NCBI RefSeq assembly: GCF_002245215.1 | Contig: NZ_NPMR01000002.1 | Location: 971,557-1,035,556 of the forward strand | Origin: Microbacterium sp. Yaish 1 | GTDB lineage: Bacteria; Actinomycetota; Actinomycetes; Actinomycetales; Microbacteriaceae | Reading direction: 5' to 3' | Length of the DNA: 64,000 bases | In this document: positions 34,189 through 41,714 of the stretch, piece by piece | Position numbering within the stretch: position 1 is the first letter of the stretch | Layout of the letters: each line of letters opens with the position of its first letter | Notes under the pieces: generated by a model | Seen by the model: only the letters and a program-made list of their open reading frames with translations | The model's database searches: none | Told to the model about the DNA's origin: nothing | Made by a program: the position numbers and the translations under genes

Positions 34189-34596
34189 TCAGTACCGCGC
34201 GGACGAGCAGGGCTGGGTCTGGCCCCAGACCGTCACGGTGTCGGCACCCTCCACGACGCAGGTCTGGTAGATCTCGTTCGCCATGTTGCCGAAGACGGTG
34301 AACAGCACGATCGCGACGACGACGCCGATGACCAGGAGCACGGAGCTGATGATGATCGCGGCGAGCGCGAACCCGTTCTTGTGCCCCGCCTTCTTGCTCT
34401 GGACGAGGGCGACGATGCCCAGGATGAGACCGATGAGCTGCGCGAAGAACGACAGGACGAAGGCGACGATACCGAGGGTCTTGCCCGGAATCGGGGCGTT
34501 GGGGTTGCCGTACGAGGCGTCGGAGGATGACGTCGGGTATGCCGGGGGCTGGTAGGCCGGAGGCTGGGGCGCGGACGGGTTGTTCGGGTCGGTCAT
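34189..34596 (-). CDS. DUF4190 domain-containing membrane protein
   Basis: This 135-residue protein has a Pro/Tyr-rich N-terminus (residues 1-38, repeated PPAYQPPAYP pattern) and two membrane helices (about 40-62 and 75-100) joined by ALVQSKKAGHKNGFALAA, the DUF4190 core. A short outer tail contains two cysteines, at TCVVEG and PCSSARY, that could form a disulfide. The function is unknown; such proteins are common in actinobacteria. GGGGGATCCC before the ATG is the ribosome site, and a strong terminator follows. It is a single gene. Confidence 0.85.
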   Translation of the reverse strand: MTDPNNPSAPQPPAYQPPAYPTSSSDASYGNPNAPIPGKTLGIVAFVLSFFAQLIGLILGIVALVQSKKAGHKNGFALAAIIISSVLLVIGVVVAIVLFTVFGNMANEIYQTCVVEGADTVTVWGQTQPCSSARY

Positions 34597-34673
34597 GGGA
34601 TCCCCCGGTCGGTCGGAAAAGAGGTGGACTTCTCGACGTTAGCGAGAGCCCACCCCCGGGCACAAAGGGGTGG

Positions 34674-36137
34674 TCAGCCCGACACGCTCTCCTCGGCGTC
34701 GGCGAGGACGATCGGGATGGCCGCCGTCACGGCCTGCAGACCCGACAGCCGCGCCGGCGAGAGCTGCTTGTCGACCTCCTCGCGCGACATCAATCCCGCC
34801 TCGACGACGAGGTCGCCCACGTTGCGGTGGGTCAGCAGTGCCGTCTTGGCCAGCGCCGCCGCCGCCGCATAACCGATGAAGGGGGTGAGCGCCGTGACCA
34901 CGCCCACCGACGAACCGACCATCGCGCCCAGCCGCTCGCGGTTGGCGGTGATGCCGTCGACGCAGTTGACGCGCAGCGTCCGCATGGCCCGCCGCATCCA
35001 CGTGATCGATTGGAAGATCGAGTGGGCGATGATCGGTTCGAATGCGTTGAGCTGCAGCTGTCCGCCCTCGACCGCCATCGTCACCGTCAGGTCGGCGCCG
35101 GCGACGGCGAACGCGACCTGGTTGACGACCTCCGGGATCACCGGGTTCACCTTGCCGGGCATGATGCTCGACCCCGCTTGGCGCGCCGGGAGGTTGATCT
35201 CGCCCAGGCCCGCCTGGGGGCCGCTCGAGAGCAGCCGCAGGTCGTTGCTGATCTTCGAGAGCTTGATGGCGTTGCGCTTCAGCGACGAGGAGAACGACAT
35301 GAACGAGCCCGTGTCGCTCGTCGACTCGACGAGGTCGACGGCGCTGGAGAGGTCGAGGCCGGTGATCTCGCGCAGGTGGCGGACGACCGCGGGACGGTAC
35401 TCCGGATGCGTCGTGATGCCCGTGCCGATGGCCGTCGCACCCATGTTGATCTCGTAGAGCAGCGATGCGTTCTCGCCGAGGCGGGAGTGGTCCTCCCCCA
35501 GGGTCGTGGCGAAGCCGTGGAACTCCTGTCCGAGCGTCATCGGAACGGCATCCTGGAGCTGCGTGCGCCCGACCTTGAGGACGTCGTGGAACTCGACGGC
35601 CTTCGCCAGGAACGATTCGCGCAGCAGCGCCAGCTCGTCGAGCAGTCCCTGCAGGTCGAGGGCGAGCCCGACCTTGATCGCCGTCGGGTAGACGTCGTTG
35701 GTGGACTGGCTGCGGTTGGTGTGGTCGATCGGCGAGAGGAAGCCGTAGTCGCCCTTGGAGCGGCCCGCCAGCTCGAGGGCGATGTTGGTGATGACCTCGT
35801 TGGCGTTCATGTTCGTCGAGGTGCCGGCACCGCCCTGGACGACGCCGACGACGAACTGGTCGTGGTACTCGCCGTCGATGACGAGTTGCGCGGCCCGGTC
35901 GATCAGCTCGGCGCGCTCCGCATCGAGCACACCGATCTCGCGGTTCGCGCGTGCCGAGGCCTGCTTGACCATCGCGAGCGCTCGGACCAGGTCGCGGTAG
36001 ACGGAGATCGGCCGCTGCGAGATCGGGAAGTTCTCGAGCGCGCGAGCGGTGTGCACGCCCCAGTAGGCGTCGGCGGGGATCTCGAGCGAGCCGAGCGAAT
36101 CGGTCTCGGTACGGGTGGCAGAAGTGGACGACATCAT
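34674..36137 (-). CDS. aspA: Aspartate ammonia-lyase
   Basis: This 487-residue enzyme of the fumarase/aspartase superfamily reversibly converts aspartate to fumarate and ammonia. The signature GSSIMPGKVNP, the flexible loop with the catalytic serine, is intact near residue 330. GGAGTSTNMNANEV (about 100-113) and SPIDHTNRSQSTND are also present. Length and motifs favour aspartase over fumarase, though these are close relatives. It links amino-acid catabolism with C4-dicarboxylates, for which transporters lie elsewhere in the window. AAGGACC precedes the start; ATG codons at 36137 and 36134 are both usable. Confidence 0.9.
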   Translation of the reverse strand: MMSSTSATRTETDSLGSLEIPADAYWGVHTARALENFPISQRPISVYRDLVRALAMVKQASARANREIGVLDAERAELIDRAAQLVIDGEYHDQFVVGVVQGGAGTSTNMNANEVITNIALELAGRSKGDYGFLSPIDHTNRSQSTNDVYPTAIKVGLALDLQGLLDELALLRESFLAKAVEFHDVLKVGRTQLQDAVPMTLGQEFHGFATTLGEDHSRLGENASLLYEINMGATAIGTGITTHPEYRPAVVRHLREITGLDLSSAVDLVESTSDTGSFMSFSSSLKRNAIKLSKISNDLRLLSSGPQAGLGEINLPARQAGSSIMPGKVNPVIPEVVNQVAFAVAGADLTVTMAVEGGQLQLNAFEPIIAHSIFQSITWMRRAMRTLRVNCVDGITANRERLGAMVGSSVGVVTALTPFIGYAAAAALAKTALLTHRNVGDLVVEAGLMSREEVDKQLSPARLSGLQAVTAAIPIVLADAEESVSG

Positions 36138-36188
36138 GCACGGGTCCTTGTGGGTCTCACGGCGATGGGAGGGACGATCCCAGCCTAG

Positions 36189-37136
36189 TCAGCGCTTGCG
36201 GGAAAACGCCTCGAGACGCTCCTGCGGCGACAGCTTCGCCATCTCGGCGACCCACTCGGCGGAGAAGTAATCGCCCGTCGGAGCCTCGACGACGGGCACG
36301 ACGGTGTGAGTGACCACGTCGTCGTACACGTGGACGAGCTGGAAGGCCTGGCCGGCATCCATGCCGTTGACCGCCTGCGGGGGACGCTGGAGGTTCATCG
36401 TGTAGCAGGTGGCCGATGCGACCGAGACCGGGATGCCCGCGAACGTCCCGGAGGTGGAGTAGTGCAGGTGACCGGCGAGGATGCCGCGCACGTCGGTCCC
36501 CGCGATGGTCTCTGCCAGCGCCTCCTGATGACGCAGCTCGAGGATGTCGAAGAACGGCACGTGGCTCGGCAGCGGCGGATGGTGCATCGCGAGCATCGTG
36601 CCGTGGGGCGCGGGCTCGGCGAGGACCTCGCGGAGCCAGTCGCGCTGATCCGCGTCGATGTCGCCGTGGTGCCAGCCCGGAACCGTGGAGTCGAGGGCGA
36701 TGAGCCGCAGTCCCGACAGGTCCCACACCCCGGTCAGCGGCTCCTGGCTCGGCGGTCCGCCGAACAGGCCGACGCGCATCGCGTCGCGCTCGTCGTGGTT
36801 GCCCGCCACCCAGACGATCGGCGCCGCCAGCCGCTCCGCCACGGGCTCGACCGCTTCGCGGAGGCGGCGATACGCGTCCGGCTCGCCGAGGTCGGTGAGG
36901 TCACCGGTGAAGACCAGGGCGTCGGGTCTGACGCCGGTGCGCTCGACGGCCGCGAGGGTGGCTTCGAGGTTCGCCTCGACGTCGTAGCGCCCGCCGAGCG
37001 CAGCGCCACCCGCCAGCAGGTGGGTGTCGCTGACGTGGACGAGGACGTGACCGGCGGGCTCATGACGGCCGAACCGCACGGATGCCGCGGGGTCGCGGTG
37101 CTGCGTGGAACCGTCCGACGGCGCTGCTGAGGTCAT
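36189..37136 (-). CDS. Class III cyclic-nucleotide phosphodiesterase-like metallophosphoesterase
   Basis: This 315-residue calcineurin-like phosphoesterase has the full set of metal motifs: VSDTHL, FTGDLTD, AGNHDE, MHHPPL and AGHLHY. The architecture resembles CpdA/Rv0805, which hydrolyse cyclic nucleotides or other phosphodiesters. The ATG at 37136 is preferred over the GTG at 37142 because TAGGCT (37143-37148) ends six bases before it, so the GTG would sit at the +1 side of the -10 and not be fully transcribed. It is monocistronic, located between aspA and the phosphate transporter pair. Confidence 0.88.
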   Translation of the reverse strand: MTSAAPSDGSTQHRDPAASVRFGRHEPAGHVLVHVSDTHLLAGGAALGGRYDVEANLEATLAAVERTGVRPDALVFTGDLTDLGEPDAYRRLREAVEPVAERLAAPIVWVAGNHDERDAMRVGLFGGPPSQEPLTGVWDLSGLRLIALDSTVPGWHHGDIDADQRDWLREVLAEPAPHGTMLAMHHPPLPSHVPFFDILELRHQEALAETIAGTDVRGILAGHLHYSTSGTFAGIPVSVASATCYTMNLQRPPQAVNGMDAGQAFQLVHVYDDVVTHTVVPVVEAPTGDYFSAEWVAEMAKLSPQERLEAFSRKR

Positions 37137-37159
37137 GGCCACAGCCTATGCCGGGGGTC

Positions 37160-37495
37160 CTACCGTCCCGCCACGATGAGGACGATGCCTCCGAGGACGG
37201 CGAGACCGCAGAGGGTGAACGCACCGTAGGCGGCCACGAGCGCGACCCTCTTCTGCGCTGCCGTCAGCGGGTTCTTCTTCGCCGCCTTGGCCGCGGCCTT
37301 CGCGTGACGGCGCGCCTGCTTCTCGCTGATGACCGCGATCGCGTCGGTGAACTCCGCGGGAGTCACCACCGGCACGCGGCCCGCGCGCACCAGCATCCGC
37401 AGGCCGAACGCGTAGAAGCCGACGACGAGCACGGCGCCGGTGATGGCCGCCGCGAACACCTGGACGAAGGCGAACCAGTCGATCGAGACGTTCAT
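37160..37495 (-). CDS. Small two-helix membrane protein coupled to the PiT transporter
   Basis: This is a 111-residue protein I do not recognise as a named family. Two membrane helices (about 7-30 and 85-108) flank a basic cytoplasmic segment rich in Lys/Ala/Arg (about 58-80, KQARRHAKAAAKAAKK). The ATG at 37495 overlaps the stop of the phosphate transporter gene (ATGA), so translation is coupled. The tight link suggests a role with that transporter, for example assembly or regulation, but this rests on position alone. The composition is otherwise like its neighbours. Confidence 0.75.
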   Translation of the reverse strand: MNVSIDWFAFVQVFAAAITGAVLVVGFYAFGLRMLVRAGRVPVVTPAEFTDAIAVISEKQARRHAKAAAKAAKKNPLTAAQKRVALVAAYGAFTLCGLAVLGGIVLIVAGR

Positions 37496-38736
37496 CGCTC
37501 GCCCTCCGTCTGCTCCGAGCCCGACTTCTTCGCCGCGGCCGCCGCCTTCGCGCGCCGCTGCCGCCGTGTGGGCGGCGGATCGGCCGGCACCTCGACGGCG
37601 AGACCGGAATCGGCGACTTCGCTCATCGCGTTGCCCGCGTGCACCTCGTTGCGACGCGACCGGAGGAACAGGGCGAGGACGATCGCGACGGCGGCGATCG
37701 CGTCGACGACGATGCCGACGGGGCCGAACCACACCACGAGCAGAGCGGCGACGGCCCCCACGGCCCCGGAGGCGGGAAGGGTCAGCAGCCAGCCGACCGC
37801 GATGCGGCCCACCGTGGCCCAGCGGACCGTCGAGCCGCGGCGTCCGAGCCCGGAGCCGATCACCGAGCCCGACGCGACCTGCGTCGTCGACAGCGCGAAA
37901 CCGAGGGCGCTCGAGGCGAGGATCGTCGACGCCGTCGACGCCTCGGCCGAGAACCCCTGTGCGGGCTTGACGTCGGTGAGCCCCTTGCCGAGGGTGCGGA
38001 TGATGCGCCATCCCCCCATGTAGGTGCCCAGCGCGATCGTGACGGCGCACGCCACGATGACCCACAGCTGAGGCTCGGCGTGCTCGGCGCTCTGCCAGCC
38101 GGCCGCGATGAGGGCGAGGGTGATGACGCCCATGGTCTTCTGCGCATCGTTGGTGCCGTGCGCGAGCGCGACGAGAGAGGAGGTGAAGATCTGCCCCCAG
38201 CGGAAGCCGTCGCGACCGTCGGGCTTGCCGTCGTGGCGACGGGTCACGGCGTAGGCGACCTTCGTGACGGTGAACGCGATGACGCCGGCCGTCACGGGCG
38301 CGATCAGCGCGGGCAGGATGATCTTGCTCAGCACGACGCCGAAGTCGATCGCCATCGCCCCGACGCCCACGAGAGTCGCGCCGATGAGGCCGCCGAAGAG
38401 GGCGTGCGACGAGCTCGACGGCAGTCCCAGCAGCCACGTGAGCATGTTCCACGTGATGGCGCCGATCAGCCCCGCGAAGATCAGCGGCAGCAGCGCGGTC
38501 GCGGCGAGCTGATCCTCGTGGATGATCCCGTGCGAGACGGTCTTGGCGACCTCCGTCGACAGGAATGCTCCGACGAGGTTGAGGCCGGCGGCCAGGAGGA
38601 CGGCGACCTTGGGCTTGAGCGCCCCCGTCGCGATCGGCGTCGCCATCGCGTTCGCGGTGTCGTGGAAGCCGTTGGTGAAGTCGAAGAAGAGTGCCAGTCC
38701 GATGACCAGCAGAAGAATGAGTACAGCGGTCTCCAC
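37492..38736 (-). CDS. pit: Low-affinity inorganic phosphate transporter, PiT family
   Basis: This 414-residue membrane protein carries the PiT signature in both repeats: GFHDTANAMATPIATGAL near residue 24 and AHGTNDAQKTMGVITLAL near residue 195. It imports phosphate, probably as a metal-phosphate complex, with protons. The tail after about residue 375 is charged. The downstream small membrane protein overlaps its stop. Upstream, two 11-base units starting GTTCA (38825-38846) resemble the actinobacterial PHO box, so PhoR/PhoP control is likely. Confidence 0.94.
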   Translation of the reverse strand: METAVLILLLVIGLALFFDFTNGFHDTANAMATPIATGALKPKVAVLLAAGLNLVGAFLSTEVAKTVSHGIIHEDQLAATALLPLIFAGLIGAITWNMLTWLLGLPSSSSHALFGGLIGATLVGVGAMAIDFGVVLSKIILPALIAPVTAGVIAFTVTKVAYAVTRRHDGKPDGRDGFRWGQIFTSSLVALAHGTNDAQKTMGVITLALIAAGWQSAEHAEPQLWVIVACAVTIALGTYMGGWRIIRTLGKGLTDVKPAQGFSAEASTASTILASSALGFALSTTQVASGSVIGSGLGRRGSTVRWATVGRIAVGWLLTLPASGAVGAVAALLVVWFGPVGIVVDAIAAVAIVLALFLRSRRNEVHAGNAMSEVADSGLAVEVPADPPPTRRQRRAKAAAAAKKSGSEQTEGER

Positions 38737-38824
38737 TGTGCGCTCTCTGTGCGTGCGGGCCCGCGAACGCGGGTCCTCGATTACGGGATCGGGATGCCGC
38801 GGCAGCGGCGGGCGCGAACGAAGA

Positions 38825-38846
38825 GTTCACCGTCTGTTCAGGGTCC
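38825..38846. promoter_or_regulatory. PHO-box-like tandem repeat upstream of pit
   Basis: GTTCACCGTCT and GTTCAGGGTCC are adjacent 11-base units, as in PhoP sites of Streptomyces, where GTTCACC-type units repeat every eleven bases. It lies about 90 bases before pit and about 90 before the divergent ptrB gene. Confidence 0.55.
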
Positions 38847-38936
38847 GGCAACCGGACCATCGAATCCTGCCACACCATCGCCGTCACCGTGAATCCGAGC
38901 GGCCGGATCAGGCGGTCACGGCGCTAGCGTGGAACG

Positions 38937-41096
38937 GTGACCGACACCCGCGACATCCGCACCCCTTCCTCCTCCGACGCTCCCGCGGCCCCTGTAGCGG
39001 CCGTGCGCGAGCACCGCCGCACCCACCACGGCGACGAGTTCGTCGACCGCTACGAGTGGCTGCGCGAGAAGGACGACGCCGAGGTGATCGCGCACCTCGA
39101 GGCCGAGAACGCCTACACCGACGCCCGCACGGCGCACCTGAGCGGGCTGCGCGAGCGGATCTTCGAGGAGATCAAGGGGCGCACGCTCGAGACCGACCTG
39201 TCCGTTCCGAGCCGCCGCGGCGACTGGTGGTACTACAGCCGCACGGTCGAGGGCAGCCAGTACGGAATTCACTGCCGCGCTCCCCTCACGTCGCCCGACG
39301 ACTGGACACCGCCGCAGCTCGAGCCCGGCGTCGATGTGCCCGGCGAGCAGGTGCTTCTCGACGGCAACATCGAGGCCGAGGGCGCGGAGTTCTTCTCGCT
39401 CGGGAGCTTCGAGGTCTCGGCCGACGGTTCCCTGCTGCTGTACGGCGTCGACACCGAGGGCGACGAGCGATACACGCTGCGCCTTCGCGACATCGCCACC
39501 GGCGAGAACCTGCCCGACGAGATCACCGGGACCTTCGCGGGAGCCTCGCTGTCGCCCGACGGCCGGTTCGTCGTCTACTCCACGGTGGATGACGCGTGGC
39601 GGCCGGACTCGGTCTGGCTGCACGAGATCGGCACCGACACGACCTCCGACGAGCGTCTGTTCCACGAGCCCGACGAACGCTACTGGGTGGGTGCGGGCTT
39701 CACGCGCAGCGACCGGTACCTGGTGATCGAGGTCGGCTCGTCGATCACGAGCGAGGAGTTCCTCGTGCCGGCCGACGATCTGCGGGCGGAACCGCGCTCG
39801 GTGTGGCCGCGCCGGGAGGGTGTGGAGTACTCCGTCTCCCACGCGATCGTGGACGGCGAGGATGTGCTCTACGTCCTGCACAACGACGGCGCGCTCGACT
39901 TCGAGCTCGTCCGGGTCTCGGCCGACGACCCGACGGGTGCGCGCCAGGTCGTGCTCCCCCACGAGCCGGGACGCCGCCTCGAAGGCCTCTCGACGTTCCG
40001 CGACTGGGCGCTGCTCGGCTACCGGCGCGACGGACTGCAGCGTCTGGGCATCTTCGACTACGGCTCGGCCTCGGTCACCGAGCTCGAGTTCGACGAGCCG
40101 CTCTACACCGTGGGCTCGGGCGGCAACCCCGAGTGGGCGCCGCCCGTCCTGCGTCTCGGCTACGGCTCGTTCGTCACCCCCGGCACCGTCTACGACTACG
40201 TCGTCGCGACCGGGGAGCTGCTGCTGCGCAAGCGCCAGCCGGTGCTGGGCGGGTACGACCCCGCGGACTACGAGCAGCGACGGGTGTGGGCGACGGCCGA
40301 CGATGGGACGCGCATCCCGGTCTCGGTCGTGTGGAAGCGGTCGTTCGGCGACCCCGCCGACAGCGGGGCCGGGCAGCCGCGCGCGCTGCACCTGTACGGC
40401 TACGGGTCGTACGAGCACTCGATCGACCCCGCGATGTCGGTGGCGCGCCTGTCGCTCCTCGACCGCGGCGTCGTGTTCGCCGTCGCCCACGTGCGAGGCG
40501 GCGGCGAGATGGGGCGGCAGTGGTATGAGGACGGGAAGCTGCTGCACAAGCGCAACACGTTCACCGACTTCGTCGCCGTCGCGCGCCACCTCGTCGAGAC
40601 CGGCTACACCTCGCCCGACCGGATGACCGCCGAGGGCGGGTCGGCCGGCGGCCTCCTCATGGGCGCCGTCACGAACCTCGCCCCCGAGCTGTTCTCCGGT
40701 GTGCTGGCCGCGGTGCCCTTCGTCGATGCGCTCACGACGATCCTCGACCCGTCGCTGCCGCTGACCGTCATCGAGTGGGACGAATGGGGCGACCCGCTGC
40801 ACGACCCGGACGTGTACGCGTACATGAAGTCGTACTCGCCGTACGAGAACGTGCGCGAGGACGTGACGTACCCGCGCATCCTCGCGGTCACCTCACTCAA
40901 CGACACTCGCGTGATGTACGTCGAGCCCGCGAAGTGGGTCGCCCGTCTGCGAGAGGTCGGGGCCGACGCGTTGCTGAAGTGCGAGATGGTGGCCGGTCAC
41001 GGTGGCGTGAGCGGCCGGTACAACTCCTGGCGCGAGCGCGCGTTCGAGCTCGCGTGGCTGCTCGACGTCGTCGGCCTCGCTGACCAGCCGGCCTGA
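38937..41096 (+). CDS. ptrB: Oligopeptidase B-like serine peptidase (S9)
   Basis: This 719-residue prolyl-oligopeptidase family enzyme has an N-terminal seven-bladed propeller (about 80-430) that limits entry to short peptides, and a C-terminal alpha/beta hydrolase domain. The triad is visible: Ser569 in GGSAGG, Asp656 in NDTR and His688 in AGHGG. The overall match is to protease II, which cuts after basic residues. There is no signal peptide, so it is cytoplasmic. The start is GTG at 38937, six bases after TAGCGT (38925-38930), suggesting leaderless translation. Confidence 0.93.
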   Translation: MTDTRDIRTPSSSDAPAAPVAAVREHRRTHHGDEFVDRYEWLREKDDAEVIAHLEAENAYTDARTAHLSGLRERIFEEIKGRTLETDLSVPSRRGDWWYYSRTVEGSQYGIHCRAPLTSPDDWTPPQLEPGVDVPGEQVLLDGNIEAEGAEFFSLGSFEVSADGSLLLYGVDTEGDERYTLRLRDIATGENLPDEITGTFAGASLSPDGRFVVYSTVDDAWRPDSVWLHEIGTDTTSDERLFHEPDERYWVGAGFTRSDRYLVIEVGSSITSEEFLVPADDLRAEPRSVWPRREGVEYSVSHAIVDGEDVLYVLHNDGALDFELVRVSADDPTGARQVVLPHEPGRRLEGLSTFRDWALLGYRRDGLQRLGIFDYGSASVTELEFDEPLYTVGSGGNPEWAPPVLRLGYGSFVTPGTVYDYVVATGELLLRKRQPVLGGYDPADYEQRRVWATADDGTRIPVSVVWKRSFGDPADSGAGQPRALHLYGYGSYEHSIDPAMSVARLSLLDRGVVFAVAHVRGGGEMGRQWYEDGKLLHKRNTFTDFVAVARHLVETGYTSPDRMTAEGGSAGGLLMGAVTNLAPELFSGVLAAVPFVDALTTILDPSLPLTVIEWDEWGDPLHDPDVYAYMKSYSPYENVREDVTYPRILAVTSLNDTRVMYVEPAKWVARLREVGADALLKCEMVAGHGGVSGRYNSWRERAFELAWLLDVVGLADQPA

Positions 41097-41105
41097 CGCC
41101 GCACC

Positions 41106-41139
41106 CGAGGGGCGCTGTCAGAGCTGGCGGCGCCCCTCG
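41106..41139. terminator. Bidirectional terminator between ptrB and recR
   Basis: Arms CGAGGGGCGC (41106-41115) and GCGCCCCTCG (41130-41139) lie between the convergent genes. The right arm falls inside the last codons of recR. Confidence 0.7.
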
Positions 41140-41711
41140 AACGCGCGGCCGAGGGTGACCTCGTCGGCGTACTCGAGGTCGCCTCCGACGGGGAGGCCCG
41201 ACGCCAGCCGCGTCACGCGGATCTCGAGAGCCGTCAGGAGGCGACTGAGGTAGGTCGCAGTGGCCTCTCCCTCGAGGTTCGGGTTGGTCGCGAGGATGAC
41301 CTCCTGCACGGTGCCGTCGGCCAGACGCTGCATGAGCTGCGCGATGCGGAGGTCGTCGGGGCCGATGCCGCCGATGGGACTGATCGCGCCGCCGAGCACG
41401 TGGTACAGGCCGCGGAACTCGCGCGTGCGCTCGATCGCGGCGACGTCCTTGGCGTCTTCGACGACGCAGATGAACGTGCCGTCACGCCGCGGGTCGCGGC
41501 AGATCGCGCAGCGCTCGTGCTCGGACACGTTGCCGCAGACCTCGCAGAAGCGCACGCGCTCGCGCAGCTCGCCGAGCAGGTGCGAGAGCTTGGAGACGTC
41601 GAAGGTGGGAGTCTGCAGGATGTGGAACGCGATGCGCTGCGCCGACTTCGGCCCGATGCCGGGCAGGCGGCCGAACTCGTCGATGAGGTCCTGGACGATG
41701 CCGTCGTACAT
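41118..41711 (-). CDS. recR: Recombination mediator RecR
   Basis: This 197-residue protein works with RecO and RecF to load RecA on gapped DNA. Features in order are helix-hairpin-helix ([15 protein letters not shown], about 15-29), the zinc finger [16 protein letters not shown] (about 57-72), a Toprim domain (about 80-175, [10 protein letters not shown]) and the C-terminal Walker-B-like [13 protein letters not shown]. Length and motifs are fully canonical. It begins three bases after dnaX on the same strand, the usual order in many bacteria. Confidence 0.97.
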   Translation of the reverse strand: MYDGIVQDLIDEFGRLPGIGPKSAQRIAFHILQTPTFDVSKLSHLLGELRERVRFCEVCGNVSEHERCAICRDPRRDGTFICVVEDAKDVAAIERTREFRGLYHVLGGAISPIGGIGPDDLRIAQLMQRLADGTVQEVILATNPNLEGEATATYLSRLLTALEIRVTRLASGLPVGGDLEYADEVTLGRAFEGRRQL

Positions 41712-41714
41712 GGC

